Assembly (NCBI RefSeq): GCF_000702605.1
Contig: NZ_JNIR01000001.1
Span: 114,501-178,500 of the forward strand
From: Exiguobacterium acetylicum DSM 20416
GTDB lineage: Bacteria; Bacillota; Bacilli; Exiguobacteriales; Exiguobacteriaceae
Reading direction: 5' to 3'
DNA length: 64,000 nucleotides
Positions 50,198-58,229 of the stretch are shown here, one piece after another. How positions within the stretch are numbered: the first letter of the stretch is position 1; each line of letters starts with the position of its first letter. A model generated the notes under the pieces. It did no database searches, was not told where the DNA came from, and saw only the letters and a program-made list of their open reading frames with translations. Both the position numbers and the translations under genes were made by a program.

Positions 50198-51421
50198 ATG
50201 CCGACACAAGCAGAATTACAACAATACGCGTCTTTAGCCGTGCGTACTGGAATTAATCTACAACCAGGACAACAACTCGAGGTGCGTGCAGGAATCGAAA
50301 ATTTGCCGCTCGTTCGTGAAATCACGCGTGTTGCCTACGAAGTAGGAGCTACGCAAGTATACGTACAATGGTCAGATGATGAGATGACGAAAATCCGTTA
50401 TTTCGATGCACCGGAAGAGTCGTTTGATACGTTCCCGGATTGGTTAAAAGCACGTTACGACCAACTGGCAGAGGAAAAGACAGCGTTCTTATCGGTCGTC
50501 AGTGAAGATCCAGATTTATTGAATGGCGTTGATTCAAGTCGAATCGCACGTGCGAATAAAGCAGCCGGTGTCGCTCTCGCTAATTGGCGGAAGTTCGTCG
50601 TGAGTGACAATGTCAGCTGGTGTGTCGTAGCAGCACCTTCTGAAAGCTGGGCGAAGAAAGTATTCCCTGATTCAAGTGAGCCAGTTGAAGAGCTCTGGTC
50701 AGCTATTTTAAAAGCAACACGTGCCGATCAAGCGGATCCGGTCACTGCATGGGCGGATCACGATCAAAATCTGCGTTCAAAAGCAAAATTCCTGACAGAG
50801 AAGAAATACAAAACATTGCACTACACAGCCCCAGGAACAGAATTATCAATCGAATTACCAGAACGTCACGTTTGGTTAGGTGGCGGTGGTCCGAATGCAG
50901 ATGGTGTTGATTTCATCGCGAATCTGCCGACAGAAGAAGTGTTCACGTTACCGAAAAAGACAGGCGTCAACGGGCATGTCTCGAGCACAAAACCACTTAG
51001 CTATAGTGGGAACTTGATTGATGAGTTCACACTCTGGTTCGAGAACGGAAAAATCGTTAAAGCGGAAGCAAAACAGGGTCAAGAAGCATTAGATGACTTG
51101 ATTTCACTTGATGAAGGTGCACGTTATCTCGGAGAAGTTGCGCTCGTACCACACCGTTCGCCGATTTCTGACTCGGGTATCCTATTCTATAATACATTGT
51201 TCGATGAAAATGCTTCATGCCACTTAGCGATTGGTCGTGCGTACTCGACATGTCTCGAAAATGGTCCAAGCCTTTCAGCAGAAGAACTAGAAGCACAGGG
51301 TGCAAACGACTCGATGACGCATGTCGACTTCATGATTGGATCCGCGGATCTATCGATTGAAGGAGAACTTGCAGACGGAACGCGTGAATCAGTCATGCGT
51401 GACGGAAACTGGTCGATCTAA
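50198..51421 (+). CDS. M29 family aminopeptidase (AmpS/aminopeptidase T-like)
   Basis: Metal-dependent aminopeptidase of family M29, 407 residues. The binuclear metal ligands are recognisable: Glu in NLPTEEVFTLP, Glu in LGEVALVPH with the nearby His, the region LFYNTLFDENASCHLA with Glu and His, GRAYS with Tyr, and THVDFMIGS with His and Asp. It removes N-terminal residues from peptides in the cytoplasm; M29 enzymes are typically broad-specificity dimers. AAAGGGGATTACATA precedes the ATG. Monocistronic, terminator at 51428. Confidence 0.93.
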   Translation: MPTQAELQQYASLAVRTGINLQPGQQLEVRAGIENLPLVREITRVAYEVGATQVYVQWSDDEMTKIRYFDAPEESFDTFPDWLKARYDQLAEEKTAFLSVVSEDPDLLNGVDSSRIARANKAAGVALANWRKFVVSDNVSWCVVAAPSESWAKKVFPDSSEPVEELWSAILKATRADQADPVTAWADHDQNLRSKAKFLTEKKYKTLHYTAPGTELSIELPERHVWLGGGGPNADGVDFIANLPTEEVFTLPKKTGVNGHVSSTKPLSYSGNLIDEFTLWFENGKIVKAEAKQGQEALDDLISLDEGARYLGEVALVPHRSPISDSGILFYNTLFDENASCHLAIGRAYSTCLENGPSLSAEELEAQGANDSMTHVDFMIGSADLSIEGELADGTRESVMRDGNWSI

Positions 51422-51427
51422 ACGAAC

Positions 51428-51462
51428 AAAAAGGTGAGTCCGAATACGGAGCTCACCTTTTT
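51428..51462. terminator. Bidirectional terminator
   Basis: AAAAGGTGAG-CTCCG region: arms AAAAAGGTGAG and CTCACCTTTTT with inner TCCG / CGGA, shared with murB. Confidence 0.82.
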
Positions 51463-51476
51463 CGTAAAATGATTGA

Positions 51477-52388
51477 TTATGCTTCTTCACCGATGATTTT
51501 CACTTCTGTCTCAAGTAAGATACCGAATTTTTCTTGAACGGTTTCTTGGACATGACGAATGAGCGCGATATAGTCGGATGCTGATGCATTCTCGACGTTG
51601 ACGATGAAGCCAGCGTGTTTCTTCGACACTTCAGCGCCACCGATGCGTGTTCCCTGTAAGTTGCTATCTTGAATCAGTTTCCCTGCAAAATAGCCTTCTG
51701 GACGTTTAAAGACGCTACCACAAGAAGGATATTCGAGTGGTTGTTTCGTTTCTCGCTTATGCGTCAAATCATCCATGACTTCCTTGATTAGTGCTGGGTC
51801 ACCCTCTGTTAAGGCAAACCGACCTTCGAGGATGATATATTCTTTCTTCGAGAAGCAACTTGTCCGGTATCCCAGTTCGAGTTCATCATGCGAAATGTTT
51901 AACAGTTCTCCTTGTCGTGTCAATACAGTAGCGCTATGGAGACAATCCTTAACTTCACCACCGTATGCTCCCGCATTCATGATCAATGCGCCACCAATCG
52001 TTCCTGGAATCCCACAAGCGAATTCAAGACCGCTGAGCTGATGCGCGTAAGCTACACGTGAAGCTTCGATGATTGCTGCGCCACTTTGAGCGACGAGTTC
52101 ATGTCCTTCGACCGAGATATCGGTTAACTTCTCAAAGGAGAGGACAATGCCGCGGATGCCACCATCACGAACGACAAGATTCGATCCGTTTCCAAGCAAC
52201 GTCAAGGGAATACCTTGTTCGTGAGCATATCGGACGACAAAAGCCGTTTCTTCATAAGAAGTTGGGATGATGAATAAATCCGCGATTCCTCCCATTTTAG
52301 TATACGTATGATATTTTAACGGTTCATTGATTAGTACGGACTCTTTTGAAATGCCTTCATACAGTCCCGTCATTACTTGTTCAGTCAT
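51477..52388 (-). CDS. murB: UDP-N-acetylenolpyruvoylglucosamine reductase
   Basis: Second committed enzyme of peptidoglycan precursor synthesis, reducing UDP-GlcNAc-enolpyruvate to UDP-MurNAc with NADPH and FAD. The 303-residue length and motifs match the short (type II) MurB of Bacilli: YTKMGGIADLFI, LLGNGSNLVVRDGGIRG (FAD), LEFACGIPGTIGGALIMNAGAYGGE, YRTSCF, SCGSVFKRPEGYFAGKLI with the catalytic serine, and KKHAGFIVN. AAGGAC is a modest ribosome binding site. It is monocistronic, unlike the murG-murB-divIB order of B. subtilis. Confidence 0.95.
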   Translation of the reverse strand: MTEQVMTGLYEGISKESVLINEPLKYHTYTKMGGIADLFIIPTSYEETAFVVRYAHEQGIPLTLLGNGSNLVVRDGGIRGIVLSFEKLTDISVEGHELVAQSGAAIIEASRVAYAHQLSGLEFACGIPGTIGGALIMNAGAYGGEVKDCLHSATVLTRQGELLNISHDELELGYRTSCFSKKEYIILEGRFALTEGDPALIKEVMDDLTHKRETKQPLEYPSCGSVFKRPEGYFAGKLIQDSNLQGTRIGGAEVSKKHAGFIVNVENASASDYIALIRHVQETVQEKFGILLETEVKIIGEEA

Positions 52389-52636
52389 TATGGTCTCAGT
52401 CCTTTTCGTGAATTCCTACCCAGCGCTCATGCGCTCAAAATATATTTTAACATTAATCGTGCGGTCGTTGTTCAACATACTGTTCCCAAAATACCGACTT
52501 ATGCCGGGAATTGCAAGCACTAGGGAGTGAATGTCATCGATTAGTAATGAAAAATGTCACAGGGAAAGCAGGATCAGGAAGAGGAATGAAGCGAAAAGAA
52601 CTCGGGAAAAGAGAAGTATAGAAGGAGGCGATGACG

Positions 52637-53153
52637 ATGGAAAGTGAACGTTTATGGATGCGACCGTTCGAAGAAGAGGATTTCAGTTTTTATAAGTCGC
52701 TTGTCCAAAATGAGCAAGTTATGCGTTATATCAATGGAGGTACGGCTCTGAGTGAAGATGAAGCACGAGAGTGGTTCGAACGGCAATTGGAGCGATACTC
52801 GGATGAACGACAAACTGGTTTTTTGCTGTTATTCAAAAAAAGAAACGAATGAACCGATTGGTTTCGCTGGGTTATTGATGCAGGAAGTGGATGGAAAAGA
52901 AGAGTTAGAAGTCGGTTATTGGCTCGAACCGAAGCACTGGAAAGTCGGTTATGGTCGTGAAGCAGCGAAACAACTAATGATGGAGGGGTTCAATCGAGGG
53001 CATGATCGAATCATCTCAATCATTCATCCTGATAATCGTGCTTCGCAAAATGTTGCTCGTGCAAACGGGCTGAATTGGGAAAAAGATACGATTTTTAGAG
53101 GTATTCCCGTCACGATCTACGCAGGACAATTATCACGACTTTGTCGTAACTAA
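52637..53153 (+). pseudogene. Frameshifted GNAT family N-acetyltransferase
   Basis: RimJ/RimL-like acetyltransferase interrupted by one extra base. The first frame (ATG 52637, GGAGG 8 nt upstream) reads MESERLWMRPFEEEDFSFYK... to GFLLLFKK, then ends at TGA 52850. Removing one A from the A7 run at 52835-52841 continues into ETNEPIGFAGLLMQEVDGKEELEVGYWLEP, the acetyl-CoA-binding GYGREAAKQLM, DNRASQNVARANG and the end at 53153 (171 residues). The repaired protein is a complete GNAT of ordinary length. Substrate unknown. It is 15 nt upstream of another GNAT gene. Confidence 0.85.
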
Positions 53154-53168
53154 AGAGGAGAGCTTTTT

Positions 53169-53654
53169 ATGTACGAATTTGAATTCAAGTCTTTTCATCA
53201 CATGACACCTGATACCTTATATGCACTTTTAAAATTACGAACGGATATCTTCGTCGTTGAGCAGGAGTGTGCGTATCCGGAGCTAGATGATCAAGATCAA
53301 CAAGCGACACACCTAATCGTACGGAGTGAGAGCGGTCAAATCGTCGGATGTCTTCGGATATACGATCATCCGACAAAAGGAATAGCGATTGGACGGGTAG
53401 CCGTTCACCATGCACACCGGTCGGTTGGGTTAGCAAGACAAATGATGGAGAAAGCGATGGTTCATTTGCAGAAAGAAGCTGCGATCTACTTACAGGCACA
53501 AGCACACCTAGAAGGGTTTTACGGGTCGTTTGGTTTCGAAACCGTATCCGAACCTTATTTAGAAGATGATATTCCACATGTGGACATGCAGTTTCACGTA
53601 AAGGATTCGAAAAAAGACTTCACGTCGACGATCGATGAACCGATGAATAAGTAG
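53169..53654 (+). CDS. ElaA-like GNAT family N-acetyltransferase
   Basis: A 161-residue ElaA-type acetyltransferase: FKSFHHMTPDTLYALLKLRTDIFVVEQECAYPELDDQD is the family N-terminus, followed by HLIVRSESGQIVGCLRIYD, acetyl-CoA site RVAVHHAHRSVGLARQMMEKA (here SVGLAR, usual RGxGxG), LQAQAHLEGFYGSFGF and a C-terminal DIPHVDM. Substrate unknown. AAAGAGGAGAGCTTTTT precedes the ATG. Probably cotranscribed with the frameshifted GNAT upstream and the small gene downstream. Confidence 0.88.
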   Translation: MYEFEFKSFHHMTPDTLYALLKLRTDIFVVEQECAYPELDDQDQQATHLIVRSESGQIVGCLRIYDHPTKGIAIGRVAVHHAHRSVGLARQMMEKAMVHLQKEAAIYLQAQAHLEGFYGSFGFETVSEPYLEDDIPHVDMQFHVKDSKKDFTSTIDEPMNK

Positions 53655-53683
53655 AATGAACTTTTCTCGGAGGTGGATCAGTC

Positions 53684-54043
53684 ATGAAGAAAGTGCTGGT
53701 CATTTTCGCTCTTAGTCTAATCGGTATCCTATCTTTAGGAGTGGGTATTTCGTATGCTCAATTGCAGGGAAATTATCGTGACTCTGAAAAAGAATTGATG
53801 ACGATTTTAGAGCGGCAACATGATTTGTCAGCTTCCTCCTTTCTTGAAGTACGCGCATCATTCTCTTTACGACATCGACAAATCATACACGTTCGACTTC
53901 GGGGTGAACCTGCCATCACATACGAGTTCATTCAACCAAAGGATGAAATCGAATATCTGGGGTCTGTCGGAACAAGTGTTGAAAAGACAGGAAAACAAGA
54001 TGCCGTCTTTCGAAATACTCATCTAAAAGTCGGTAAAAAATAA
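53684..54043 (+). CDS. Hypothetical secreted/membrane-anchored protein (DUF3139-like)
   Basis: A 119-residue protein with an N-terminal membrane segment (VLVIFALSLIGILSLGVGISYA) and a small extracytoplasmic domain with alternating polar/hydrophobic strands (ASSFLEVRASFSLRHRQIIHVRLRGEPAITYEFIQ). It resembles DUF3139-type proteins in size and layout, but the match is weak. GGAGGTGGATCAGTC precedes the ATG. A strong terminator follows, making it the last gene of the small GNAT cluster. Confidence 0.7.
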   Translation: MKKVLVIFALSLIGILSLGVGISYAQLQGNYRDSEKELMTILERQHDLSASSFLEVRASFSLRHRQIIHVRLRGEPAITYEFIQPKDEIEYLGSVGTSVEKTGKQDAVFRNTHLKVGKK

Positions 54044-54088
54044 AAAATGGAGAATCTTCCTGAAACGCCGGAAGATTCTCCATTTTTT
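54042..54088. terminator. Terminator after the DUF3139-like gene
   Basis: AAAAAATGGAGAATCTTCC and its exact reverse complement around a 9-nt loop. Confidence 0.88.
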
Positions 54089-54155
54089 ACTTTCAAGACG
54101 ATAGGATATTGCGTACACTACGAAGAGATACTGGAATGAGGAGGTCGAGGGAATC

Positions 54156-55091
54156 ATGTGGAAACCCTTTATAAAAAATCAATCAATTGCACCGGCGTTA
54201 CAAGCCTTCCGGGAGCTTGACATCGAAATGTTTCGGACACATGTTGCCCAACTGAACGATGCGGAACAACAGGCCTTACAATTCATTAAGCGTGCGCTAG
54301 AGCAGGATTCACCTGCTCATTTAAAAATAGCGCTCGAAATGAAACAACCACTCGTCGAGGTCGATCGTCTGTTTCAAACACTCGTCACTTGTCAAAATCG
54401 TCAGCAGTTACTCGAAATGTTGCTAGCATACGGTCTGGACGTCAATCAAGTCTATACACTTGAAGGGCATCGCTCGATCGTCCGCCAACCTCTTCACTTT
54501 CCGGTAGGTCTATATGCGGCGCGCCATTCAGAGTTATGGGCACTTGTTGCTGAAAAGCTGGACGTTACTTATACGATGCATCTTCAACGCAGTGATCAAT
54601 TCATGGAGACGCATGAATTGAATCTGCTTGATCTCGTCTTATTGCTCGATATAGAAGAGGAGTTGACGATTCGAGTGCTTGATCAGCTGTGCGAATGCAA
54701 GGCGACCGTTGGACTTGCAGAACGATTACAACGTCCCGCTTCACCATTGTTGCTAAAGACGATTGAGGCGGATGCCTATTTGCCGACGTTTGTTTATGCT
54801 AAACATTATGTCCCGTTTTATGCGCTGATTGGACGACAAACCATACTGTTCCAATCTTTATTGAACCGCGTGATGCAAGCATCCATTGCGTCTGAAATTA
54901 TTGAAGATGCCTTGCTTGCTTTTCATAATCACCAACCCGGACTTGCCTTGACATGGGGAGATGCCTATATCGAACAGTTATACGAGATGGGGCTAGTGCT
55001 TCGTAAAACGGGTCATGTTGATTTTCGGGAAATGGATGCGGAGTATGTGTTGCCTGAATACAAGGGAATCGTCAATCGCCTAAATGATTAA
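54156..55091 (+). CDS. Hypothetical helical-repeat protein (311 aa)
   Basis: I do not recognise this family. The protein is soluble, leucine- and glutamine-rich and helical throughout, with ankyrin-like spacing in places (LLEMLLAYGLDVNQVYTLEGH) and repeated LDLVLLLDIEEELTIRVLDQL-type amphipathic helices, so an alpha-solenoid is likely. GAGGAGGTCGAGGGAATC precedes the ATG. It overlaps the 3' end of the convergent GNAT-like gene by 12 nt with no terminator between them, so the two transcripts must run into each other. It looks lineage-specific. Confidence 0.72.
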   Translation: MWKPFIKNQSIAPALQAFRELDIEMFRTHVAQLNDAEQQALQFIKRALEQDSPAHLKIALEMKQPLVEVDRLFQTLVTCQNRQQLLEMLLAYGLDVNQVYTLEGHRSIVRQPLHFPVGLYAARHSELWALVAEKLDVTYTMHLQRSDQFMETHELNLLDLVLLLDIEEELTIRVLDQLCECKATVGLAERLQRPASPLLLKTIEADAYLPTFVYAKHYVPFYALIGRQTILFQSLLNRVMQASIASEIIEDALLAFHNHQPGLALTWGDAYIEQLYEMGLVLRKTGHVDFREMDAEYVLPEYKGIVNRLND

Positions 55092-55919
55092 TGGAGGTGG
55101 ATCCGTACTGAACGTATGCCAATGAGAGGTTAACTGGATATCGCAAAACATCGAGGGGTGATACAGGCGTAGTACATCTTGTTGTGTGGATAGAAAAGAT
55201 ACTTCAAACGTTTGGATGTTTGCGCGTCGTAATTTTTCTTGAAATGTATGAAGGATACGGCTACCGTATCCTTGACGTCTCAGCTCAGGTAGGCACGTAA
55301 TTTCAAGAAGACGGATATTTTGTCCCTGCTTTTGAAATAATAGTGTACCGACAATCAGTTGCTTATCATAGACTAGGTAAGGAATCGCTTTTCGGTGAAT
55401 CAACTTGTCTAAATCAGATACCTGATAAGGAAAAAAGTGATGTGTTCCTCGAATGGCATCGTTACGAAGTGCGAGATAAGTATCTTGATTCTGTGCATGA
55501 ACAGCTTTCAAACGCAGCGTAGCAGGCTGTCCTTCTGAGAGTCCAATTAAACGAAACTGTTCGGCATATAAACTATAACCAAGCTCTTTCCAAATCGAAG
55601 TTAGAGAAAGATCATGCGGCGGGGACACTTGTACATGAATATGCCGACATCCTTGTCGAACGGCATGTAAGTGTAGCAAAATAGCCAGACGACGAAAGGC
55701 TTTGATATCGTGAAAGGCACCGTTTATAAAGTGAACGATGTCATGCACGACATGATATCCAAGCGTCGCTTTCACCTGACCGGATTCGAGGTAGACCCAT
55801 TGACAATCTTCAAGCGGCTGAAAAAATGAAAAATCAGATGCCTTTTGATGGTGCTGTAGAAGTTGATGGACGTGTCGCCTTTGAACATGAGACAATTGAT
55901 TGTAATACACAATAGGCAA
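55080..55919 (-). CDS. GNAT family N-acetyltransferase (two-domain)
   Basis: About 279 residues. The C-terminal half carries a recognisable GNAT core: VGTLLFQKQGQNIRLLEITCLPELRRQGYGSRILHTF (acetyl-CoA site RRQGYGS), followed by VSFLSTQQDVLRLYHPSMF. The N-terminal half (SFFQPLEDCQWVYLESGQVKATLGY, FRRLAILLHLHAVRQGCRHIHV) looks like a second, degenerate GNAT fold without a clear cofactor loop. The TTG at 55919 is chosen because AAAGGAGG lies 8 nt upstream; a TTG at 55940 lies before that site. Tail-to-tail overlap of 12 nt with the hypothetical gene at 54156. Confidence 0.78.
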   Translation of the reverse strand: MPIVYYNQLSHVQRRHVHQLLQHHQKASDFSFFQPLEDCQWVYLESGQVKATLGYHVVHDIVHFINGAFHDIKAFRRLAILLHLHAVRQGCRHIHVQVSPPHDLSLTSIWKELGYSLYAEQFRLIGLSEGQPATLRLKAVHAQNQDTYLALRNDAIRGTHHFFPYQVSDLDKLIHRKAIPYLVYDKQLIVGTLLFQKQGQNIRLLEITCLPELRRQGYGSRILHTFQEKLRRANIQTFEVSFLSTQQDVLRLYHPSMFCDIQLTSHWHTFSTDPPPLII

Positions 55920-56059
55920 ATTAAGTTCCTCCTTTAGCAAAGTGAAGTTGAAAATATCTTGCTTTTATATTACAGGAAATAAAAGGTATTTATATCTTCT
56001 ATTTCAAACAAAAAGTAGATGGATTCCTGAAGATAAGAAAGAATCGAGGCAAAATTATC

Positions 56060-56323
56060 ATGAAGTATCTCTGGATCGTCATCGGTTTATCGGGCTGGTT
56101 ACTCAGCGCGGATACATTGGTAGCCGAAGCACGTGATTACGATGAACCGGGTGTAAGCAGTTCGACGACATATGGCAATTATGGCGCGGAGGATCATATC
56201 ATCGTTGATCGGAAGGAACCGATTTATGAAGGATTCGATTCACCGAACGACATGGCATTTCTATTCGCTTGTATTGCACTACTCGCAACAGTCGGACTTG
56301 GCATCGTCAATGCCTCCGATTGA
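56060..56323 (+). CDS. Hypothetical exported membrane protein (87 aa)
   Basis: An N-terminal signal or membrane segment (LWIVIGLSGWLLSADTLVA), a Tyr/Ser/Gly/Asp-rich middle (DYDEPGVSSSTTYGNYGAEDH), and a C-terminal helix (MAFLFACIALLATVGLGIV). GAGG lies 10 nt before the ATG. Unknown family and function. Followed by a perfect terminator, so it is a monocistronic unit. Confidence 0.62.
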   Translation: MKYLWIVIGLSGWLLSADTLVAEARDYDEPGVSSSTTYGNYGAEDHIIVDRKEPIYEGFDSPNDMAFLFACIALLATVGLGIVNASD

Positions 56324-56336
56324 AATGAATCTGACT

Positions 56337-56379
56337 AATAAAAGGCAAGTGACGATGGATTCGTCACTTGCCTTTTATT
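56337..56379. terminator. Terminator after the 87-aa gene
   Basis: AATAAAAGGCAAGTGACGA and its exact reverse complement around TGGAT. Confidence 0.85.
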
Positions 56380-56411
56380 GTCTACTACGTGTGAACAAGA
56401 AGAATCTACTC

Positions 56412-57323
56412 TTAGAAATGAATTCGTTTTTTTCGACCAACGCGTGCCATTCGTTCGTGTTCTTGTTCGAGTCCAGCGCGTTCGAGGAGATCAAGGTAAT
56501 AGCGAAACGGAGTCGAGCGATGCGAAAAATATGGGATATATTCTGTGAACAGCATCGTTTCCGCTCGTTCTAACGCGCGTAGGGAAATGAGGGCATGTAG
56601 CTCTGCGAAACGAATTTCTTGATAGGTGGATAAAGCGTCCGCATCAATCCGAACATGCGATTGTAGTTTTTTTGCATGCGCATTCAAGCAATGGATGTAT
56701 GCTTCTTGATGTTCTGGTTTCTCGCAATGAGCAAGTACGGCAAGCAAAAGATCACTGCGCTCAGTATCGACGTCCATCGGAACCTTCAACGCTGTATAGA
56801 GGGCGCGTTCCATCCATTCGACACCATGACTATCATTTTTATAATAGCCGACTAATTCTTGAAAAAAGTCGACTTGCGAGACTTTCAATAATCGAAACGG
56901 ATCATTACTTAAAAATAAAGGTTCTTCCCCGGCAGCCGACGAAAGAAGAAAGAAAAATTCCTCAAAGGCAATCCGGGTTCCGTTTTTACGATGAGCATAA
57001 TGGCGTAAATGCTTCAACAGACGTTTTGCGGTGATATACCAATTCTTTTGTTCGCGAAGCGGTACGATCGGATTCGGCTCAAGGTACTGGAGATCGTATG
57101 CTAATTGAATAAACCGTTCCGTCTGAGCAATCGTCTGTTCGACGGTCGGTTGTTCCTGTTCTTTTTGCAAATCCTTATACTTCATGAACTGTGTCAACAT
57201 GGCGTCAAACTCTTTCTCTTCGATGACTTGTCTCGGGAGTTGACGATAGATTTCGACGATGATATCGCGAAGGGTCGTATCGCCATATTGTTCTAGTAAG
57301 AGTCGCAGTTTCCGTATTCTCAT
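56412..57323 (-). CDS. Hypothetical helical protein (303 aa)
   Basis: I do not recognise the family. The protein is soluble, basic at both ends (MRIRKLRLLLEQYG; RVGRKKRIHF), entirely helical in appearance, and rich in paired amphipathic helices like tetratricopeptide-type solenoids (for example EWMERALYTALKVPM, RSDLLLAVLAHCEKPEHQEAYIHCLNAHA). Start 57323 is chosen by GGAGGG 5 nt upstream. Monocistronic on the minus strand, divergent from the flavin reductase gene. Probably lineage-specific, comparable in flavour to the solenoid protein at 54156 but not visibly homologous. Confidence 0.72.
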   Translation of the reverse strand: MRIRKLRLLLEQYGDTTLRDIIVEIYRQLPRQVIEEKEFDAMLTQFMKYKDLQKEQEQPTVEQTIAQTERFIQLAYDLQYLEPNPIVPLREQKNWYITAKRLLKHLRHYAHRKNGTRIAFEEFFFLLSSAAGEEPLFLSNDPFRLLKVSQVDFFQELVGYYKNDSHGVEWMERALYTALKVPMDVDTERSDLLLAVLAHCEKPEHQEAYIHCLNAHAKKLQSHVRIDADALSTYQEIRFAELHALISLRALERAETMLFTEYIPYFSHRSTPFRYYLDLLERAGLEQEHERMARVGRKKRIHF

Positions 57324-57467
57324 GATCGCCCTCCTTCGCAAGAAAAGCACAGTACAACACTATTCATTTCCCGCTTTTTTCATAAACCGAACCTCTTCAT
57401 TTGCGCTTTTTAGTCAGAGACGACTATCTTAAATAAGAAGACTCATTACAGAAGGGGACGATTACAC

Positions 57468-58214
57468 ATGAATGAAACCATTGAACATTTACTCAACCAC
57501 CGGTCAATCCGGAAATTCAAACAACATCAATTAGACGAAGAGACGATTGAAGCACTCATAAAAGCCGCACAGGCTGCCTCGACATCTTCTTATCAGCAAG
57601 CTTATGCCATTATCGGTGTCGAAGACGAAGGATTGAAGCGACAATTAGTTGACGTTGCAAGTGGTCAACAATATGTGGCAGAAAACAGTTACTTCTTTGT
57701 CTTTTGTATGGATTACCACAAACATACGTTAGCGGCAGAACTAGCAGGAGGCGACGTTAGCCGGACGATCGAGACGACAGAAGCGCTTGTTGTAGGGGCT
57801 GTCGATGCGGGACTCGCTGCTCAAAATTTAGTCGTAGCTGCCGAGTCGCTCGGCTACGGAACGGTCTACATCGGTTCACTGCGAAATGATGCCCGTCGTG
57901 TCAGCGAACTCTTACAACTTCCAGATCACGTCGTACCATTATTTGGAGTCGCGGTCGGTCTTCCGGATCAACAACCCGGTAAAAAACCCCGCCTTCCGAT
58001 GGATGCGGTCTTCCACCGGAATACGTATACTGATGACGATACGATGCGTGAGTTACTGACAGGATACGAAGAGTCAACGTCATCGTATTACGGAGAACGG
58101 ACCGGTGGTCAACGGACAGAAGGGTGGGTCAAACAGATGGCTGCCTCGATGCACGAACCGAAACGGACGTATCTCCGCGAATTCTTGAAAGAGAAACAGA
58201 TCGCAAAAGATTGA
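57468..58214 (+). CDS. nfrA: NADPH-dependent nitro/flavin oxidoreductase (NfrA/NfsA-like)
   Basis: FMN-dependent oxidoreductase of the NfsA/FRP group, 248 residues: HRSIRKFKQHQLDEETIEALIKAAQAASTSS at the N-terminus (FMN phosphate and flavin-binding), GAVDAGLAAQNLVVAAESLGYGTVYIGSLR, VVPLFGVAVGLPDQQPGKKPRLP and a C-terminal SYYGERTG. It reduces nitro compounds, FMN or disulfides with NADPH. GAAGGGGACGATTACAC precedes the ATG. An LCP-family gene starts 15 nt later and is probably cotranscribed. Confidence 0.92.
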   Translation: MNETIEHLLNHRSIRKFKQHQLDEETIEALIKAAQAASTSSYQQAYAIIGVEDEGLKRQLVDVASGQQYVAENSYFFVFCMDYHKHTLAAELAGGDVSRTIETTEALVVGAVDAGLAAQNLVVAAESLGYGTVYIGSLRNDARRVSELLQLPDHVVPLFGVAVGLPDQQPGKKPRLPMDAVFHRNTYTDDDTMRELLTGYEESTSSYYGERTGGQRTEGWVKQMAASMHEPKRTYLREFLKEKQIAKD

Positions 58215-58229
58215 TACGGAGGTATCTGA

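Noticed and set aside
52418-52450. Sigma-B promoter for murB (minus strand TTTTGA-N13-GGGTAG)
   Set aside because: Both hexamers deviate, a TATATTTT sequence nearby could serve sigma-A, and murB is not a typical stress gene.
52547-52620. 24-codon open frame MKNVTGKAGSGRGMKRK... before the GNAT
   Set aside because: No ribosome binding site at its ATG and no recognisable family; too little to support a gene.
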